A stretch of DNA of 64,000 nt, from NCBI RefSeq assembly GCF_001905465.1, contig NZ_LISX01000023.1, forward strand, positions 1 to 64,000, written 5' to 3'. The notes below the pieces were generated by a model. It searched no databases. It worked only from the letters and a program-made list of their open reading frames with translations, and was not told the origin of the DNA. The position numbers and the translations under genes are program-made. The first letter of the stretch is position 1. Each line of letters starts with the position of its first letter. Positions 61,519-64,000 of this stretch are shown here, one piece after another. The DNA is from Kitasatospora sp. CB01950. Lineage in GTDB: Bacteria; Actinomycetota; Actinomycetes; Streptomycetales; Streptomycetaceae.

Positions 61519-62925
61519 TTGTCCCTGTCCCCGCGCCACGCCTCCCGCGCCGCCGCCGTCGCCCTCGCGGCCGGCGCCCTGCTGGCCGCCGCCGTCCCGG
61601 CCCACGCCACCGCCACCCCGGCGCAGATCGCCACCTCCAGGACCAACGGCGTCGCCTACCTGAAGACCCTTCAGGGCGTCGACGGCAGCTACGCCTCCGG
61701 CGGCCTGTCCAACGAGTGGGCGTTCAGCGCGCTCGCCGCCGCCGGCACCGCCGCCGCCGACGTCGTGCCCGGCAGCGACCCGAGCAAGAACGCCCGCGCC
61801 GTCTACCGGACCCAGCTCGCCGCGAGCAGCTGGCCGAGCGCGTCCCCCGTCGTCACCGACTACGAGCGGGCCATCCTCAACTCCTATGCGGCAGGCATCG
61901 ATCCGGCCCGCATCGACGCCGGCCGCAACCTGATCGCCGACCTCGCCGCCTACTGGCAGACCGCCGAACCCGGCTACTGGGGCCCGTCCGGCAACTTCAA
62001 CGGGACGGTCTTCGGCCTGCTCGCCCTCGGCGGCGCCCGCACCCAGGCCGGCGGGCAGCGCGTCCCGCAGGCGCTGCTCAACGCCACCGCCGCCGCCGTC
62101 CGCGCCAACCAGCACAACGACGGCGGCTGGAACTTCGGCAAGGCCGCCGGCAACCCGACCGCCCTCGCCCAGGCCGGTGACATCGACATGACCGGCGCGG
62201 CCATGGCCTCACTGTGCGTCGCCGGGGTGCCGAAGACCGACGCCGCGATCACCAACGCCGTCGGCTTCCTCAAGGGCAAGCTCAACGCGAACGGCTCGTT
62301 CGCGTCCCTGTACGGCGCGAACACCGACTCCAACGGCTGGGCGGTCTCCGGCCTGAACGCCTGCGGCATCGACCCGCAGGGCGCGGACTTCACCTCCTCC
62401 ACCGGCAAGTCCCCGGTGGACTTCCTGATCTCCCAGCAGTTCAAGCCCGGCGGCGGCTTCAAGTACCTGCCGACCGACACCAGCCCGTCCGCGTACGCCT
62501 CGGTGGACGGCCTGCGCGCCGTCGCCGGCGCGGGCTTCACCGCCACCCCGCCCACCCCCGTCACCGCCGGGGCCGGCACCTGGGCCGCGACCGGCGCGTT
62601 CACCGCCGGCACCGCGTCCCGGGTCGCGCTCACCGTCGACGACGGCACCGGCAGCCTCAAGGTCTGCGCCGTCACCGTCACCCCGACCGGCGCCACCAGC
62701 ACCCTCGGCGCCGTCCTGGACGCCGCCGCGACCGCCACCCCGAGCGGCTGCGTCACCGCCGTGACCCCCGCCGCCGGCAGCGGAGTCGTCACCTCGCTCA
62801 ACGGCACCGCGAACGCGGGCGGCAGCAGCTGGAAGGTCTCGCTCGACAACGGCGCCGCGGTGGCCGCCGACCGGTCCGCCGTCGTCCACGTCGGCGACAC
62901 CGTCTCGCTGCGTTACGGCAGTTGA
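61519..62925 (+). CDS. Secreted toroid protein with C-terminal transcobalamin-like (DUF4430-type) domain
   Basis: The 468-residue protein has a signal peptide (1-33), an alpha/alpha-toroid of prenyltransferase-like repeats (about 38-345; LQGVDGSY, NQHNDGGWNFG, KLNANGSF and QFKPGGGF) and a C-terminal beta domain (about 365-468) ending in LGAVLDAAATATPSGC ... VTSLNGTANAGGSSWKVSLDNG ... VGDTVSLRYG. That order (leading helix, 'TSLNG', 'W.V..DNG', 'GDTV.L.Y') fits DUF4430, the beta domain of transcobalamin and intrinsic factor, which also pairs with an alpha/alpha toroid. The TTG at 61519 follows GAGGAG. The leader carries a cobalamin riboswitch, so corrinoid binding is a strong hypothesis. Confidence 0.9.
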   Translation: MSLSPRHASRAAAVALAAGALLAAAVPAHATATPAQIATSRTNGVAYLKTLQGVDGSYASGGLSNEWAFSALAAAGTAAADVVPGSDPSKNARAVYRTQLAASSWPSASPVVTDYERAILNSYAAGIDPARIDAGRNLIADLAAYWQTAEPGYWGPSGNFNGTVFGLLALGGARTQAGGQRVPQALLNATAAAVRANQHNDGGWNFGKAAGNPTALAQAGDIDMTGAAMASLCVAGVPKTDAAITNAVGFLKGKLNANGSFASLYGANTDSNGWAVSGLNACGIDPQGADFTSSTGKSPVDFLISQQFKPGGGFKYLPTDTSPSAYASVDGLRAVAGAGFTATPPTPVTAGAGTWAATGAFTAGTASRVALTVDDGTGSLKVCAVTVTPTGATSTLGAVLDAAATATPSGCVTAVTPAAGSGVVTSLNGTANAGGSSWKVSLDNGAAVAADRSAVVHVGDTVSLRYGS

Positions 62926-63491
62926 CCCTCCACGCCCTGCGGCAGCGGCGCGCCGGTGCGCAGGTTCCAGCGCCCGGCGCGCCCGCTCAGGCGGGTGACG
63001 GTGAGCGGGGCGACGTCCAGCCGCCAGAACGCGGCGGGCGGCAGGTCGAGCGCGTGCACCAGGGCGGCGCGGATCGCGGCCGGTTCGGCGACGGCGAGGA
63101 CGCTTCCGTCCTCCAGCGAGCCGAGCCACCGGCCGAGCCGGGCGCACAGCGCCGTCACGGACTCGCCGCCGGGCGGGGCGAACTCCGCATCCCCCAGCCA
63201 GGATTGGACGGCGGCCGGGTCGGTGGCCGCCACCTCGGCGAGGGCGCGCCCGCGCCAGCTTCCGGCCTCCGCGTCGGCGAGAGCCGGCTCGACGGCGGCC
63301 GTCAGACCGAGCGCCTCGGCGGTCTGGCGGCACCGCGGCGACGGGGCGCTCAGCACGGTCGTCGCCGGCGGGGCGGTGCGGGCGCGGACGGGCGTCAACT
63401 CCGCCTCGGCGAGCGGCCGGTCCGCGCCGAACCGCGCCTCGCGCAGCTCGCCGCCGACCGCCGGTGCGACCAACATCACCCGGACCGTCAT
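62913..63491 (-). CDS. Histidine-phosphatase-fold protein lacking the catalytic histidines
   Basis: The 192-residue protein follows the phosphoglycerate-mutase/histidine-phosphatase fold in outline: LSAPSPRCRQTAEAL (about 48-62), ADAEAGSWRGRAL and PPGGESVTALCARLGRWL are conserved blocks, as in CobC-like alpha-ribazole phosphatases. However, the catalytic RHG near the N-terminus is replaced by LVAPAVGG, and the second His (usually 'VSHG') reads AVAEPAAIR. It is therefore predicted to be catalytically inactive, perhaps a binding or regulatory protein. It converges with the toroid gene (13-base overlap) and is divergent from CbtB. Confidence 0.85.
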   Translation of the reverse strand: MTVRVMLVAPAVGGELREARFGADRPLAEAELTPVRARTAPPATTVLSAPSPRCRQTAEALGLTAAVEPALADAEAGSWRGRALAEVAATDPAAVQSWLGDAEFAPPGGESVTALCARLGRWLGSLEDGSVLAVAEPAAIRAALVHALDLPPAAFWRLDVAPLTVTRLSGRAGRWNLRTGAPLPQGVEGQLP

Positions 63492-63542
63492 GTTTCGCCC
63501 CCCCTGCGGGTCGTTCGCCCGCGGATTGATAGTGTGACCGAC

Positions 63543-63563
63543 CGGGCCCCTTGGCGGGGCCCG
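63543..63563. terminator. Perfect hairpin upstream of the CbtB riboswitch
   Basis: CGGGCCCC pairs with GGGGCCCG across a 5-base loop. It lies in the divergent gap between the phosphatase-like gene and CbtB, upstream of the riboswitch core, so it may insulate the two directions or be part of the 5' leader; its role is uncertain. Confidence 0.4.
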
Positions 63564-63589
63564 CCGGGAACGGTACCTTCTCGGCGAAC

Positions 63590-63702
63590 AACCTCATATC
63601 AACGACGGTGCGTGGAAGTCCGGTGCAAGTCCGGCACGGTCGCGCCACTGTGAACCCGAAGGCCGCCTCCCCGGCGGCCCGTGGGAAGTCAGACCCGCCT
63701 CC
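63590..63702 (+). promoter_or_regulatory. Cobalamin riboswitch-like leader of cbtB
   Basis: The sequence contains GGAAGTCCGGTGCAAGTCCGG, then CACGGTCGCGCCACTGTGA and GGGAAGTCAGACCCGCC in the right order, matching the compact cobalamin riboswitch often found before cbtAB. It ends about 58 bases before the CbtB start codon. Confidence 0.9.
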
Positions 63703-63760
63703 GTCGTCTCCCCCTGCTCCACACGATCGGGACGCGAGTTCCCGCAAGGAGGTCAAGGCC

Positions 63761-63973
63761 ATGGCTCACCCCATCGCCCCCGCCGTCACGCCGGCCATCA
63801 CCCCCCTCTCCGTCAAGGCCATCGCCCCATGGGCGGTCCTCTTCGGCATCCTGCTGCTCACGCTGCTCTACTTCGTCGGCGCCGAACAGGGCGCCACCTC
63901 CCTGATCTCCGGCGAGGCCGTGCACGAGTGGGTGCACGACGGACGCCACCTGCTCGGCTTCCCCTGCCACTGA
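63761..63973 (+). CDS. cbtB: CbtB, cobalt-transporter accessory protein
   Basis: The 70-residue protein has one transmembrane helix (about 25-45) and the C-terminal CbtB signature with histidines (VHEWVHDGRHLLGFPCH, split), thought to handle cobalt. CbtB is the small partner of the membrane protein CbtA. The ATG at 63761 has a textbook AAGGAGGTC site. It is preceded by a cobalamin riboswitch, consistent with repression by B12. Confidence 0.93.
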   Translation: MAHPIAPAVTPAITPLSVKAIAPWAVLFGILLLTLLYFVGAEQGATSLISGEAVHEWVHDGRHLLGFPCH

Positions 63974-63997
63974 CCCGGGACGATTCGAGCAACTGAG

Positions 63998-64000
63998 ATG
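63998..64000 (+). CDS. Putative start of the next gene (expected cbtA), cut by the window edge
   Basis: The last three bases are ATG, 24 bases after the cbtB stop codon. The gene order cbtB-cbtA is general, so this is probably the cbtA start codon, but no coding sequence is visible. Confidence 0.35.

Overview
The window is about 73% or more G+C, with strong third-position G/C bias, many GTG and TTG starts, frequent 4-base start/stop overlaps and long false frames opposite real genes. Families typical of spore-forming actinomycetes are present: a WhiD/WhiB3-type WhiB protein, an SsgA-like protein, a SigB/F-type sigma factor with partner-switching proteins, ribosomal protein bL37, DUF6230/DUF6114 and a CebR-box cellulase. 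Together these indicate a member of the Streptomycetaceae (Streptomyces or Kitasatospora; I cannot separate them). There are no rRNA or tRNA genes, transposases, CRISPR arrays or biosynthetic megasynthases.

Layout. 0-8.7 kb: a thioredoxin-reductase/methyltransferase fusion divergent from an XRE-cupin regulator, two secreted proteins, the DUF6230-DUF6114 pair, and 5-oxoprolinase subunits pxpB-pxpC. 8.7-13.8 kb: a MoxR/VWA operon and an MpaB-like oxygenase. 13.9-18 kb: stress and development genes (bL37, WhiB-like protein, sigma factor, STAS antagonist, HATPase anti-sigma). 18-26 kb: a MarR/methyltransferase pair with a striking double operator, a GH5-FN3-CBM2 cellulase behind a CebR box, a sugar kinase, an SDR/LysR pair and a Tat-exported beta-helix protein. 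26-37 kb: an accessory stretch with an FAD monooxygenase, a GGCT-fold protein, orphan regulators, a frameshifted gene, a barstar-domain immunity-like protein, an APH-family kinase and an SsgA-like protein. 37-41 kb: a Trypco2 / trypsin-NACHT-repeat / GNAT operon that looks like a conflict (anti-invader) system. 41-53 kb: a UvrA-like ATPase, a TetR/SRPBCC pair, LysR, a multicopper oxidase, TetR/carotenoid oxygenase and an unusual XRE-coiled coil-receiver protein.

53-64 kb is the most notable region. Three cobalamin-riboswitch-like leaders precede three transcripts. The first encodes a wall-anchored (LAFTG) protein with a duplicated alpha/alpha-toroid and a small beta-type domain, a membrane-anchored copy of that beta domain, and a complete ECF transporter (EcfT, fused EcfA-EcfA', EcfS) in one overlapping operon. 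The second encodes a secreted toroid protein whose C-terminus looks like the transcobalamin/intrinsic-factor beta domain (DUF4430). The third encodes CbtB, with a putative CbtA start at the window edge. A histidine-phosphatase-fold protein lacking its catalytic histidines lies among them. The simplest reading is a corrinoid capture-and-import system whose surface proteins use the fold of animal intrinsic factor; the riboswitches are direct sequence evidence, and the binding role is inference.

A second pattern is short tandem repeats (9-15 bp) at the 3' ends of several genes, often repeating the stop codon in frame.
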